Source: Streptomyces verrucosisporus | GTDB taxonomy: Bacteria; Actinomycetota; Actinomycetes; Streptomycetales; Streptomycetaceae | Length of the DNA: 64,000 nt | NCBI RefSeq assembly: GCF_017114865.1 | Contig: NZ_JADEYH010000001.1 | Location: forward strand, 310,001-374,000 | Direction of reading: 5' to 3' | Shown: piece after piece, positions 1-8,933 of the stretch | Layout of the letters: the number at the start of each line of letters is the position of its first letter | Position numbering within the stretch: the stretch's first letter is position 1 | The notes under the pieces: model-generated | Told to the model about the DNA's origin: nothing | The model's database searches: none | Seen by the model: the letters and a program-made list of their open reading frames with translations, nothing else | Program-made: the position numbers and the translations under genes

Positions 1-427
1 CATCATCGTCGAGGCGGCACCTGCCGAGGTGATGGAGGTGATCGCCGACTTCGAGCGCTACCCGGAGTGGACCGGCGAGGTCAAGGAGGCCGAGGTGCTC
101 TCCACCGACGACCGGGGCCGGGCCGAGCAGGTGCGGCTGCTGCTCGACGCCGGGGCCATCCGGGACGAGCACACCCTCGCCTACGAGTGGGCCGGTCCCG
201 AGGAGGTCCGCTGGTCCCTGGTGAGGTCGCAGATGCTGCGCACCCTGGACGGCGTCTACCGCCTGCGGGCCCTCGACGGCGGCGGCCGCACCGAGGTGAC
301 CTACCAGCTCACCGTGGACGTGAAGATCCCCATGCTCGGCATGATCAAGCGCAAGGCCGAGAAGGTCATCATCGACCGCGCTCTGGACGGGCTGAAGAAG
401 CGCGTCGAGAGCGGCGCCAAGTCCTGA
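1..427 (+). CDS. SRPBCC (START/cyclase-like) family protein, 5' truncated
   Basis: The reading frame is open from the window edge (codon at 2) to TGA at 425-427, so the true start lies upstream. The visible part carries the SRPBCC helix-grip signature: an N-terminal IADFERYPEW-like motif, alternating beta strands in the middle, and a long C-terminal amphipathic helix. Such proteins bind hydrophobic ligands in a cavity; the ligand here cannot be told from sequence. Only 2 nt separate it from the downstream ATPase, so the two are probably co-transcribed and translationally coupled. Confidence 0.85.
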   Translation, partial: IIVEAAPAEVMEVIADFERYPEWTGEVKEAEVLSTDDRGRAEQVRLLLDAGAIRDEHTLAYEWAGPEEVRWSLVRSQMLRTLDGVYRLRALDGGGRTEVTYQLTVDVKIPMLGMIKRKAEKVIIDRALDGLKKRVESGAKS

Positions 428-429
428 GC

Positions 430-1710
430 GTGGGGGGCGTCCGGACGCGCACGGTCCTGGTCACCGGCGGCGGGGGCAGCGGCCGTACCACCGTCGCCGC
501 CGCCACCGCGCTGGCGGCGGCCCGGAGCGGCCACCGCGCACTGCTGCTCAGCGCCGAGGACCCGGCCCTGCTGGAGGCGCTGTTCGGCACGGGCGGCACG
601 GGCGGTACGGACGGGGAGGGGGCCTCCCGCGAGGTCGCGCCCGGCCTGGTCCTGTCCCGCCTCGACTCCGGCGCCGACTTCCGGGCCCGCGCCGTCGCCC
701 TCCAGGAGCGCGCCCGCTCCGCCCTGGACCTGCTGGGCGCCGAGCCGCTGGACGACGACGAGCTGGCCGAGCCGCCCGGGGCCGACGCCTTCGCCCTGCT
801 GCGCGCCCTGCGGGCCGCGCACGACCCGGCCGGGGGCGGCCCGTATGACGTGGTCGTGGCCGACATGCCCCCGGTCGGGCGGGCCGTGCGCACTCTGGCG
901 CTGCCCGAGCACACCCGGCGCTGGCTGCGGCGGCTGCTGCCGCCCGAACGGCAGGCGGCCCGCGCGCTGCGGCCGGTGCTGGCCCAGCTCGCCGGTGCGC
1001 CGATGCCCGCCCGGTCGCTCTACGAGGCCGCCGGCCGGCTGGACCGCGAACTCGCCGCGGTGCAGGCGGTGGTCGAGTCGCCGGGGACGACCGTGCGGTT
1101 GGTCGTCGAGCCCGGCCCCGCCGCCGTCCGCGCGCTTCGCGCCGCCCGGGCCGCGCTCGCGCTGCACGGCCTGGCGCTGGACGCCGTGGTCGCCAACCGG
1201 CTGCTGCCCACCGCCTCGCCCGATCCCTGGCTGGCGGGCCTGGCGTCCCGCCAGCGGAAGGCGCTCAAGGAGCTGCTGGGCGACTGCCCGGACGGCTCGG
1301 CGGACGTGTGCGAGCTGCCGCACCTGGGACGGGAGCCGCAGGGCGCGGCCGACCTCGGCGAACTGGCGGAGCGGATCCCGCCGCCCGGCCCGCCGCCCGG
1401 AGCCGCCCCGGGCGGGGACCTGGCCGGGGACCGGGCCGAGGACCGGGCCGAAGGGCCGTGGACGGTGGAGGACCGGCTGGCGGACGAGGGCGTCCTGCTG
1501 TGGCGGCTGCCGCTGCCCGGCGCCGTCCGCGAGACGCTCTCCCTGGTGCGCCGCGGCGACGAGGTCGTCGTCACCACCGGACCGTTCCGCAGGGTGCTGC
1601 CGCTGCCCGCCGCGCTGCGCCGCTGCGCGGTGGCCGGAGCACGGCTGGCCGACGGCGAGCTGACGGTGCGCTTCGAGCCCGAATCCGGGCTGTGGCCCGC
1701 GCGGGACTGA
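430..1710 (+). CDS. ArsA-related P-loop ATPase
   Basis: GTG at 430 gives 426 aa beginning directly before the first beta strand. The P-loop near residues 10-18 reads GGGGSGRTT, compared with GKGGVGKTT in classical ArsA/Get3/ParA enzymes. The signature lysine and the Walker A lysine are therefore Gly and Arg. A DMPP motif near residue 142 resembles the switch region. The middle is helix-rich and a Pro/Gly/Asp linker (about 315-345) precedes a small C-terminal beta domain resembling the Hsp20-like domain seen at the end of actinobacterial ArsA proteins. It has no membrane segments and no arsenite cysteine triad, so arsenite efflux is unlikely. It is coupled to the SRPBCC gene. Whether it hydrolyses ATP is uncertain. 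Confidence 0.8.
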   Translation: MGGVRTRTVLVTGGGGSGRTTVAAATALAAARSGHRALLLSAEDPALLEALFGTGGTGGTDGEGASREVAPGLVLSRLDSGADFRARAVALQERARSALDLLGAEPLDDDELAEPPGADAFALLRALRAAHDPAGGGPYDVVVADMPPVGRAVRTLALPEHTRRWLRRLLPPERQAARALRPVLAQLAGAPMPARSLYEAAGRLDRELAAVQAVVESPGTTVRLVVEPGPAAVRALRAARAALALHGLALDAVVANRLLPTASPDPWLAGLASRQRKALKELLGDCPDGSADVCELPHLGREPQGAADLGELAERIPPPGPPPGAAPGGDLAGDRAEDRAEGPWTVEDRLADEGVLLWRLPLPGAVRETLSLVRRGDEVVVTTGPFRRVLPLPAALRRCAVAGARLADGELTVRFEPESGLWPARD

Positions 1711-1876
1711 GCGAGGACCGAGCGGGACCGAGGGGCGCCGGGGAGCCCGACGCCCCGGGCACGGCCGGGGCGTTCGGGTAACGTCGGGGAGGGAGGGACC
1801 TTCCGCCGGACGGTCCTCCGCCGCACGCCGCGGACCGCCGCGGCCCCCGTCGCAGCCACCGCCCCAGGAGCCCGCC

Positions 1877-2383
1877 ATGAGCGATGCCACCGAGCGCCCC
1901 TCCCACGCAGACCCCGGCGCCGATTCCGACGCCTGGGCCACCGCCTGCGAGGAGGACCTCGCCGCCGAGCGCGAGCGCCGCCGCGAGCGGTACGGGACCC
2001 CGCCGGGGAGCGCGGCCGAGGAACTGCTCAAGCTGGCCGAGGCGGTCACGGGGAAGCTCGCCGAACTCGGAGGGCCGCTGGCCGGCCCCGCCGCCCGGGG
2101 CGCGGTGCGGCAGTTCGCCCAGTTCGCCGACCGCGCCAGAGCCGCGGTGGAACCCGTCGTCGAACGCAACCCGCAGGTCTTCGACCACCTCGCAGCCGCG
2201 GGCGGCGAGCTGCTGGCCGCCTACCGCGCCGCGGTGGCGGACCAGGAGGGGCGCTGGACCCGTGAGGGAGCGGGCGGCGGCGCGGCGGAGGACGGCGGCA
2301 CGGCCCGGGAGGAGAAGGGCGACAAGGGCCGGGGCGGCGAGGGGGAGGGCCCCGCGGGATCCCAGCGCATCGATCTCGACTGA
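1877..2383 (+). CDS. DUF5304 family protein
   Basis: 168 aa from ATG 1877 with an AGGAG ribosome-binding site about 6 nt upstream. It is acidic and alanine-rich, with a central helical part (about residues 40-105) that has heptad-like hydrophobic spacing, and a disordered Gly/Glu/Lys-rich tail. There is no signal peptide or membrane segment. I recognise it as the DUF5304 protein that sits between the ArsA-like ATPase and glucokinase in Streptomyces; its function is unknown. A possible -10 box TAACGT lies at 1779-1784, about 90 nt upstream. Confidence 0.75.
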   Translation: MSDATERPSHADPGADSDAWATACEEDLAAERERRRERYGTPPGSAAEELLKLAEAVTGKLAELGGPLAGPAARGAVRQFAQFADRARAAVEPVVERNPQVFDHLAAAGGELLAAYRAAVADQEGRWTREGAGGGAAEDGGTAREEKGDKGRGGEGEGPAGSQRIDLD

Positions 2384-2590
2384 CCCCCGGCCACGACTTC
2401 CATTCCGCCCGGATTCCGGCCGGTCCCGTCCGGAATCCGGATGGGATCCCCACGGACAGTGCCCGGACACCGTTCGGGCAGTGTTCACGCCTTGTACGGA
2501 CCGGGTTGGGTTTCGCAGTCGGTCCGTTCAAGCCTCCGCCCTCCGGTACGGTTGTGCACAGCGGGGATCGACCGAGTAACTGAGGGACAC

Positions 2591-3532
2591 ATGGGACTCA
2601 CCATCGGCGTCGACATCGGCGGTACGAAGATCGCGGCCGGCGTGGTCGACGAAGAGGGCGCGATCCTCGAGACCAGCACGGTGCCCACCCCGTCCACCGC
2701 CGAGGGCGTCATCGACGCCATCGCGGAGGCGGTCCGCACCGTCAGCACCGGACACGAGGTCGAGGCGGTCGGCATCGGCGCCGCCGGCTACGTCGACGAC
2801 AAGCGGGCCACCGTCCTGTTCGCACCCAACATCAAGTGGCGCAACGAGCCGCTCAAGGACAAGGTCGAGCAGCGCGTCGGCCTCCCGGTCGTCGTCGAGA
2901 ACGACGCCAACGCCGCGGCCTGGGGCGAGTACCGCTTCGGCGCCGGCCAGGGCCACGACGACGTCGTGTGCATCACGCTCGGCACCGGACTGGGCGGCGG
3001 CATCATCATCGGCGGGAAGCTCCACCGCGGACGGTTCGGCGTCGCGGCGGAGTTCGGCCACGTCCGGGTCGTCCCCGACGGCCTGCTGTGCGGCTGCGGC
3101 AGCCAGGGCTGCTGGGAGCAGTACGCCTCGGGCCGCGCACTGGTCCGGTACGCCCGCCAGCGTGCCAACGCCACCCCCGAGAACGCGAAGATCCTGCTCG
3201 CCCTGGGCGACGGGACCCCGGAGGGCATCGAGGGCCGGCACATCAGCCAGGCCGCCCGGCAGGGCTGCCCGGTGGCCGTCGACTCCTTCCGCGAGCTGGC
3301 CCGCTGGGCCGGAGCGGGACTGGCCGACCTGGCCTCCCTCTTCGACCCCGCCGCGTTCATCGTCGGCGGCGGCGTCTCGGACGAGGGCGACCTCGTCCTG
3401 GAACCGATCCGCAAGTCCTTCCGCCGCTGGCTGGTGGGCAGCCAGTGGCGCCCGCACGCCCAGGTGCTCGCCGCCCGGCTCGGCGGCAGGGCCGGTCTGG
3501 TGGGCGCGGCCGACCTGGCCCGCCAGGGCTGA
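2591..3532 (+). CDS. glkA: Glucokinase, ROK family
   Basis: 313 aa from ATG 2591. It phosphorylates glucose to glucose 6-phosphate in the cytoplasm and in Streptomyces also mediates carbon catabolite repression. The N-terminal phosphate-binding loop DIGGTKIAAGV is at about 6-16, the catalytic Asp lies in END-ANAAAWGE near 105, and a GTGLGGG loop is near 130. The ROK zinc cluster is HxxxxPDGLLCGCGSQGCWE-like, with CGCGSQGC near 167-174. Length is typical for actinobacterial GlkA. Its neighbours match the glkA region of S. coelicolor. The upstream 207 bp has no gene; TACGGT at 2547-2552 could be a -10 box. Confidence 0.95.
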   Translation: MGLTIGVDIGGTKIAAGVVDEEGAILETSTVPTPSTAEGVIDAIAEAVRTVSTGHEVEAVGIGAAGYVDDKRATVLFAPNIKWRNEPLKDKVEQRVGLPVVVENDANAAAWGEYRFGAGQGHDDVVCITLGTGLGGGIIIGGKLHRGRFGVAAEFGHVRVVPDGLLCGCGSQGCWEQYASGRALVRYARQRANATPENAKILLALGDGTPEGIEGRHISQAARQGCPVAVDSFRELARWAGAGLADLASLFDPAAFIVGGGVSDEGDLVLEPIRKSFRRWLVGSQWRPHAQVLAARLGGRAGLVGAADLARQG

Positions 3533-3549
3533 CGGCGCAGGGGGCGCGG

Positions 3550-4404
3550 GTGAGCCAGGCCGCCGGGAACGGAGGCTCCCCCGGGAACGGAACCGGACCC
3601 GAATCCGGGTCCGGACCCGGGCGCGCGCTGCCCGGAGAGCTGCCCGCGTCCCGCACCGGACCCGACGGCTCGGCCGTCGTCCGGCTGATGAGCTACAACA
3701 TCCGCTCCATGCGCGACGACACGGACGCGCTGGCCCGGGTCGTACGGGCCTGCGCGCCCGACGTCCTCTGCGTCCAGGAGGCGCCCCGCTTCTTCCGCTG
3801 GCGCAAGTACGCGGCCCGCCTCGCCCGGGAGACGGGCCTGGTCCACGTCACGGGCGGGGCGACCGCCACCGGACCGATGATCCTGTCCTCGCTCCGCGCC
3901 CACGTGGAGCGCAGCGAGGACGTGCTGCTGCCGCGCACCCCCGGCCTGCACCGCCGCGGCCTGGCCACGGCGGTGCTGCGCTTCGGTCCCTCCGCCCGGC
4001 TGGCGGTGGTCTGCTGCCACCTCAGCCTGGCCGAGAAGGAGCGGTACGCCCAGGCCGGGATGGTCCTGGACCGCCTGGCGGACATGGGAGTGGACGCCGC
4101 GGTGGTGGCCGGTGACCTCAACGACGAGCCGGACGGCCGTGCCTTCCGCCGTCTGGCCGCCGCACTCCAGGACGGCTGGGCCACCAGGGCGTGGGGCGGC
4201 GAACTCACCTCGACCGCGGCCGAGCCGCGCAAGCGCATCGACGCGGTGCTGGCCACCGGGGCGGTGGAGGTGATGGGCTGCGGTGTGCCGGCCGGCCTGC
4301 CGGGCGTCGCCGACGCGGACCTGAGGGCGGCCACCGACCATCGGCCGGTCCTGGCCGCCCTGCGCGTACCCGCCGCGCAGCCCGGGCCTTCCCGTACGGC
4401 CTGA
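3550..4404 (+). CDS. Endonuclease/exonuclease/phosphatase family hydrolase
   Basis: GTG 3550 gives 284 aa, 17 nt after glkA. The first ~45 residues are a disordered Gly/Pro/Ser stretch. The EEP fold follows with its metal and catalytic motifs in order: SYNIR (Asn), VQEAP (Glu), GDLNDEP (Asp/Asn) and TDHRP (Asp-His). Members are Mg-dependent phosphodiesterases acting on nucleic acids, phosphoinositides or other phosphoesters; the substrate cannot be assigned. There is no signal peptide. A translation start nearer SYNIR is possible, but I see no good in-frame alternative with a ribosome-binding site. Confidence 0.85.
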   Translation: MSQAAGNGGSPGNGTGPESGSGPGRALPGELPASRTGPDGSAVVRLMSYNIRSMRDDTDALARVVRACAPDVLCVQEAPRFFRWRKYAARLARETGLVHVTGGATATGPMILSSLRAHVERSEDVLLPRTPGLHRRGLATAVLRFGPSARLAVVCCHLSLAEKERYAQAGMVLDRLADMGVDAAVVAGDLNDEPDGRAFRRLAAALQDGWATRAWGGELTSTAAEPRKRIDAVLATGAVEVMGCGVPAGLPGVADADLRAATDHRPVLAALRVPAAQPGPSRTA

Positions 4405-4418
4405 GCCTTCCCGTACGG
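4386..4418 (+). repeat. 14-bp exact direct repeat across a stop codon
   Basis: GCCTTCCCGTACGG occurs at 4386-4399 and again at 4405-4418, spanning the end of the EEP-family gene. The second copy lies after the stop codon, in the gap between two convergent genes. It may be a short tandem duplication. Confidence 0.7.
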
Positions 4419-4448
4419 TCCGGCCCCTTCACCGGTCCGGCCGGCCCG

Positions 4449-5018
4449 TCAGACCACGGCGCCGCGCCCCGGATCCTCGAAGTCGTCGTCCTCGTCGTCG
4501 CGCATCCGCATCACCAGCGCCGCGAAACCACCCAGGAACCCGCCGATGCCCAGGGTGGCGATCCACCACGTCACCGGCTGCTGGAACAGGATGGTCAGCA
4601 TCAGCAGCAGCGGACCGCCCAGGACCGCCAGCCAGGCGAAGCGGCTCGCGGGATCCCCCTTGGGCAGGGGCGGGGGCTCGGGCGGCACGAAGTGGCCCTC
4701 GTCGTCCTCGCCCAGGTCGCCCTCGGACGGCTCGGCCGGGCTCCAGTCGCGCGGTCCGGAACCGGCCGCGTACACGGTGAAGCTGCGCGCCGGGGAGTCG
4801 CCGGCCTCCGGCCCGGAGCGCTCGCCGTCCCCCTCGCCGTCCCCGCCGGGGACCTCGACCCCGTCCTCCTCGTCGCTCCCGCCGGACCGGCCGCCGCGCC
4901 GCTCCTCCCGCGGAGGGCTCGCGGGCTCCTCCCCGTAGGCGGCCACGATCTGGGCCCAGGCGGCCTCCTCGTCCAGGGGCTCCGGGCCCTCGCCGCGTCC
5001 CTGCTCACGCTCCGTCAC
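4449..5018 (-). CDS. Conserved hypothetical membrane protein
   Basis: 189 aa. The first ~125 residues are acidic and disordered (runs of Glu, Gly, Pro, Asp). They are followed by two adjacent hydrophobic segments near residues 128-147 and 149-170 and a short acidic tail. This gives a two-helix membrane hairpin with a long cytoplasmic N-terminus. It starts inside the end of the upstream hydrolase gene (14-nt overlap), so the two are translationally coupled. I recognise it as a conserved Streptomyces protein without known function. Confidence 0.75.
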   Translation of the reverse strand: MTEREQGRGEGPEPLDEEAAWAQIVAAYGEEPASPPREERRGGRSGGSDEEDGVEVPGGDGEGDGERSGPEAGDSPARSFTVYAAGSGPRDWSPAEPSEGDLGEDDEGHFVPPEPPPLPKGDPASRFAWLAVLGGPLLLMLTILFQQPVTWWIATLGIGGFLGGFAALVMRMRDDEDDDFEDPGRGAVV

Positions 5019-5775
5019 GTGCCGTCTTCCTCGCTGTGAGGCGGGTGATGAATCCGTAGGAGTCCGCGAAGATCCGCTCCGCGTCGTGGTCCAGTGTGGC
5101 CACGTGCAGGCTCCGCTCCAGCACCGTCTCGGTGACGTCGCGCGAGGAGACCCGCTCCAGGATCAGTGCCGAGTCCGAGGGGGAGACGACGTGGTCCACG
5201 CGGCTGTGCAGGAGCAGCAGCGGCCGGGTGACCCGGGGCAGCTCCCCGCGCACCGTCCGCAGCAGGTCGTACAGGGAGTGGGCGGCGTGCAGCGGCACCC
5301 GGTCGTATCCGACCTCCACCGCGCCCTCCCTGGCGATGTCGCCGGTGACGCCCCGGGTGGTGGGGATCAGATGGCGCAGGACGGGCAGCGCGTACCCCTG
5401 GACCCGCGGGAGGGTGGCAGCCGGGTTGACCGCCACGACCCCGCTGACCGCGTCGCCGTGCAGGGCGGCAAGCCGCAGCGCGAGCGCCCCGCCCATCGAC
5501 AGGCCGCAGACGAAGACCTGCTCGCAGCGCTCGCGCAGCCGGCGCAGTTCGAGTTCGACGGTCGCGTACCAGTCCTGCCAGCCGGTGACCGCCAGGTCCT
5601 GCCAGCGCGTGCCGTGGCCGGGCAGCAGCGGCAGCGAGACGGTCAGGCCCCTGTCGGCCAGATGGCGGGCCCAGGGGCGCATCGACTGCGGGCAGCCGGT
5701 GAAACCGTGGCACAGCAGGACGCCGACATCGCCGCCGTCGTGGCGCAGCGGTTCGGCACCGGGGAGCAGGGGCAC
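5005..5775 (-). CDS. Alpha/beta hydrolase (carboxylesterase/monoacylglycerol lipase-like)
   Basis: 256 aa. The alpha/beta-hydrolase motifs appear in order: oxyanion LLCHGFTG near residue 20, nucleophile elbow CGLSMGGAL (Ser about 94), acid LLLLHSRVDHVV with Asp near 200, and a C-terminal catalytic His in LHVATLDHD. The layout resembles Est30-type bacterial carboxylesterases, which hydrolyse short- to medium-chain esters. There is no signal peptide, so it is cytoplasmic. It overlaps the downstream membrane-protein gene by 14 nt. Confidence 0.88.
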   Translation of the reverse strand: MPLLPGAEPLRHDGGDVGVLLCHGFTGCPQSMRPWARHLADRGLTVSLPLLPGHGTRWQDLAVTGWQDWYATVELELRRLRERCEQVFVCGLSMGGALALRLAALHGDAVSGVVAVNPAATLPRVQGYALPVLRHLIPTTRGVTGDIAREGAVEVGYDRVPLHAAHSLYDLLRTVRGELPRVTRPLLLLHSRVDHVVSPSDSALILERVSSRDVTETVLERSLHVATLDHDAERIFADSYGFITRLTARKTARDGA

Positions 5776-5957
5776 CGTGATCTCCGTTCGGTGGTCGACT
5801 CGGTGGGGCCGCCCGACACGGACGGGCGGGGTGCTGCCACCCTACGCGTGCGCGCGGTGACCGGGTAGGCCGGACGGCCCGCGCGGGAGCGGAACGAGGG
5901 TGGGGGAGCGGTCCCGGCGGGATATGGTCTTACCGGCAGACACAGGAGGTTCCTCGG

Positions 5958-6791
5958 TTGTTGTACGGCGTCATGAAGCTCTCCCTCGGGAACGGGCTCA
6001 GGCTCGCGTTCCGTCCCTGGGTGGAGGGGCTGGAGAACATCCCGGCCGAGGGGCCGGCCATCCTCGCGAGCAACCACCTGTCGTTCTCCGACTCCTTCTT
6101 CCTGCCCGCCGTCCTGGACCGCAAGGTCACCTTCATCGCCAAGGCGGAGTACTTCACCACCCCGGGCGTCAAGGGCCGGCTGACGGCGGCGTTCTTCAAG
6201 GGCATCGGCCAGCTCCCGGTGGACCGCTCGGGCGGGCGGGGCGCGGGCGAGGCCGCGGTCCGCAGCGGCATCCAGGTGCTGGAGCGCGGCGAGCTGTTCG
6301 GTATCTACCCCGAGGGCACCCGCTCCCCGGACGGCCGCCTCTACCGCGGCAAGCCGGGCGGACTGGCCCGGGTGGCGCTGGCCACGGGCGCGCCCGTCAT
6401 CCCCATCGCGATGATCGACACCGAGAAGATCCAGCCGCCGGGCAAGGTCGTCCCGAAGCTGATGCGGCCCGGCATCCGGATCGGCAAACCCCTGGACTTC
6501 AGCCGCTACCAGGGCATGGACGGCGACCGCTTCGTCCTGCGGTCGATCACCGACGAGGTCATGTACGAGATCATGAAGCTGTCCGGCCAGGAGTACGTCG
6601 ACATGTACGCCACGGCCGCCAAACGGCAGATCGCCGAGCGGGAGAAGGCGCAGAAGGCCGAGCGCGCCGCGCGGCACCGGGCCGGCGGGACGCGCGGTGG
6701 CGGCGGGGCCCGGGAGGACGGGGAGCCCGAAGGAACCGGGGGACCGGGGGAGGCCGCCGCCGGCGGCGGGGGCGACGACAGAGCGGCCTAG
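5958..6791 (+). CDS. 1-acyl-sn-glycerol-3-phosphate acyltransferase (PlsC family)
   Basis: 277 aa from TTG 5958, chosen because AGGAGG at 5943-5948 lies 9 nt upstream; a second TTG follows immediately. The PlsC catalytic motif is NHLSFSD (NHx4D-type, near residue 36), followed by a substrate-binding EGTRSPDG motif near 119 and a PV/IPIAM block near 150. These are the acyltransferase motifs I-IV expected for adding the second acyl chain in phospholipid synthesis. The last ~45 residues are a charged, Gly-rich tail. It precedes macS by 25 nt, so read-through is plausible. Confidence 0.9.
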   Translation: MLYGVMKLSLGNGLRLAFRPWVEGLENIPAEGPAILASNHLSFSDSFFLPAVLDRKVTFIAKAEYFTTPGVKGRLTAAFFKGIGQLPVDRSGGRGAGEAAVRSGIQVLERGELFGIYPEGTRSPDGRLYRGKPGGLARVALATGAPVIPIAMIDTEKIQPPGKVVPKLMRPGIRIGKPLDFSRYQGMDGDRFVLRSITDEVMYEIMKLSGQEYVDMYATAAKRQIAEREKAQKAERAARHRAGGTRGGGGAREDGEPEGTGGPGEAAAGGGGDDRAA

Positions 6792-6816
6792 GAGCCGCCG
6801 GGGGAGGTACGGGGGC

Positions 6817-8043
6817 GTGGCGATGGCCGCGGGGATGTCCGTCGAGCAGCCGCTGTGGAGGGCGCTGACGGCCTATCGGGTGCTCACCATGGGGTACGCG
6901 CTGGCGCTGTACGCCCACGCGTACGGCGAGTACGTCCGTCCGCTGGGCGCGGGCGCCTACCTCGCCGTCCTGGCGGTGTGGACGCTGGCGACCGTCCGCC
7001 GGGTCTCCTCGGCCGAGCGCTGCACCCCGCCCTTCCTGGCGGTGGAGCTGGCCGTCGCGCTCGCCGGCATCCTGCTGACACCGGTGGTGGACACCCAGGC
7101 GCGCATCGACGCCGGCGGCCCCACCCTGCCGTCGATATGGACGGCCGGCGCGGTGCTCGGCTTCGCGATCAAGAGCGGCTGGCGCCGGGCCGCGGCGGCC
7201 TCGCTGCTGGTCGGCGCCGCCAACGTGGCCGCGGCGGGCGGCTTCGCACAGGACACCGTGCACAACGTGCTGCTGGTGTGCATCGCGAGCATCGCCATCG
7301 GATACGTCGTCGAGGTGGCCCGCGCCAGCGAGCGCACCCTGGCCCGCGCGCTCCGGATCGAGGCCGCCACCCGCGAGCGGGAGCGCCTGGCCCGGGACAT
7401 CCACGACAGCGTGCTCCAGGTGCTGGCCATGGTGCAGCGCCGCCTCGCCGCCATCGGCGGCGAGGCGGCCGAACTGGGGCGGCTGGCGGGGGAGCAGGAG
7501 GCGGCGCTGCGCACGCTGGTCTCCAGCGGTGTGGCGCCCGAGGTCTCCATGCCCCGCGCCGGGGTCTTCGCTCCGGGCCCCTCCGCCTCCCCGGCCGCCG
7601 TGCCGCCCCAGGGCGGGGGAGCGGAGCGCGGGGAGGACGGCGGGGAGTGCGACGTGCGCGCGCCGCTGTCCGCGTACGCCGGGAGCAGGGTCTCCTTCGC
7701 CGAGCCCGGCGCCCCGGTGCGGCTGCCCGCAGCGGCCGCCCGGGAACTGGCCGCGGCGGTCGGCGCCGCCCTGGACAATGTGCGCACACACGCACGGGGG
7801 CCGTCGGGCGAGGAGGCGCAGGCGTGGATCCTGCTGGAGGACGAGCCGGACGCCGTGGTGGTGACCGTGCGGGACGACGGGCCCGGCATCCCGCCCGGAC
7901 GGCTGGAGGACGCGGAGGCCGAGGGCCGCATGGGCGTGGCGCTGTCCATCCGCGGCCGGTTGCGGGACCTGGGCGGCAGCGCGGAGCTGCTGTCGGTGCC
8001 GGGACAGGGGACGGAAGTCGAGCTGAGGGTGCCCAAGCGATGA
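6817..8043 (+). CDS. macS: MacS-type sensor histidine kinase
   Basis: 408 aa from GTG 6817, placed 9 nt after GGGGAGG. The N-terminal half has several hydrophobic segments (about residues 15-150) forming a membrane sensor domain. A HisKA_3-type dimerisation region follows with ERERLARDIHDSVLQ (phospho-accepting His). The C-terminal HATPase has an N-box (ALDNVRTHA) and a G1 box (VRDDGPGI) with GRMGVAL following. It is the kinase of the MacRS pair described in S. coelicolor as affecting morphogenesis and actinorhodin. Its stop overlaps the macR start (ATGA). Confidence 0.9.
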   Translation: MAMAAGMSVEQPLWRALTAYRVLTMGYALALYAHAYGEYVRPLGAGAYLAVLAVWTLATVRRVSSAERCTPPFLAVELAVALAGILLTPVVDTQARIDAGGPTLPSIWTAGAVLGFAIKSGWRRAAAASLLVGAANVAAAGGFAQDTVHNVLLVCIASIAIGYVVEVARASERTLARALRIEAATRERERLARDIHDSVLQVLAMVQRRLAAIGGEAAELGRLAGEQEAALRTLVSSGVAPEVSMPRAGVFAPGPSASPAAVPPQGGGAERGEDGGECDVRAPLSAYAGSRVSFAEPGAPVRLPAAAARELAAAVGAALDNVRTHARGPSGEEAQAWILLEDEPDAVVVTVRDDGPGIPPGRLEDAEAEGRMGVALSIRGRLRDLGGSAELLSVPGQGTEVELRVPKR

Positions 8044-8753
8044 CGAGCACAACCGATGGGAACGGCGGGCGCGGCGACGGGGCCGTACGGGTGATGGTCG
8101 TCGACGACCACCCGATGTGGCGGGACGCGGTCGCCCGGGACCTGGCCGAGGCGGGCTTCGAGGTGGTGGCCACGGCCGGGGACGGCCCCCAGGCGGTGCG
8201 CCGGGCGCGGGCCGCCGAGCCGGACGTCCTCGTCCTCGACCTCAACCTGCCCGGGCTGCCGGGTGTCGAGGTGTGCCGGCAGCTCGTCGGCTCCGGGCCC
8301 GGGGGCGGGCCCGCCGGTCCCCGGGTGCTGGTGCTCTCCGCCAGCGGCGAGCACGCGGACGTGCTGGAGGCGGTGAAGTCCGGGGCGACGGGCTACCTGG
8401 TGAAGTCGGCGAGCACCCGGGAGCTGCTGGAGGCCGTACGCCGCACGGCGGAGGGGGACCCGGTGTTCACGCCGGGGCTGGCCGGGCTGGTGCTCGGCGA
8501 GTACCGGCGGCTGGCCGGCGACCCCGCGCCGCGCGGACGCGACGAGCCCGGCGCGCCCCGGCTGACCGAACGGGAGACCGAGGTGCTGCGGCTGGTCGCC
8601 AAGGGGCTGTCGTACAAGCAGATCGCCGAGCGGCTGGTCATCTCGCACCGCACCGTGCAGAACCATGTGCAGAACACCCTGGGCAAGCTCCAGCTCCACA
8701 ATCGGGTGGAGTTGGTGCGCTACGCGATCGAGCGCGGCCTGGACGACGCCTGA
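8040..8753 (+). CDS. macR: MacR-type LuxR-family response regulator
   Basis: 237 aa from ATG 8040, overlapping the macS stop by 4 nt. The receiver domain shows acidic pocket VVDDHP (Asp about 20-21), phospho-acceptor DVLVLDLNLPG (Asp near 65), a Ser/Thr position in VLVLSAS, and Lys in YLVKSAS. The C-terminal NarL/LuxR helix-turn-helix carries LTERETEVLRLVAKG and HRTVQNHVQN. It is a DNA-binding partner of MacS. From S. coelicolor work on MacR, membrane and cell-envelope genes are expected targets. Confidence 0.92.
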   Translation: MTSTTDGNGGRGDGAVRVMVVDDHPMWRDAVARDLAEAGFEVVATAGDGPQAVRRARAAEPDVLVLDLNLPGLPGVEVCRQLVGSGPGGGPAGPRVLVLSASGEHADVLEAVKSGATGYLVKSASTRELLEAVRRTAEGDPVFTPGLAGLVLGEYRRLAGDPAPRGRDEPGAPRLTERETEVLRLVAKGLSYKQIAERLVISHRTVQNHVQNTLGKLQLHNRVELVRYAIERGLDDA

Positions 8754-8933
8754 CCGCAGCCGTACCCGCCGCGCCCGCCGCCGGCCGCCCGCCGTTCCCT
8801 CCGGCGCTCCGCCGCACCGGCCGCCCGTACCGCCGCTAGCGTTGCCGGGGCGGCCGGCCGGTGGTTTTACCGGATCGGGGGAACCCGCCGCAGGAGACCG
8901 GGAACCGGAAGACCAGGCGGTGAAGGGAGACTC

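Noticed and set aside
4386..4418. Attachment site or integration scar at the 14-bp direct repeat
   Set aside because: The copies are 19 nt apart and nothing lies between them; a simple local duplication explains it.
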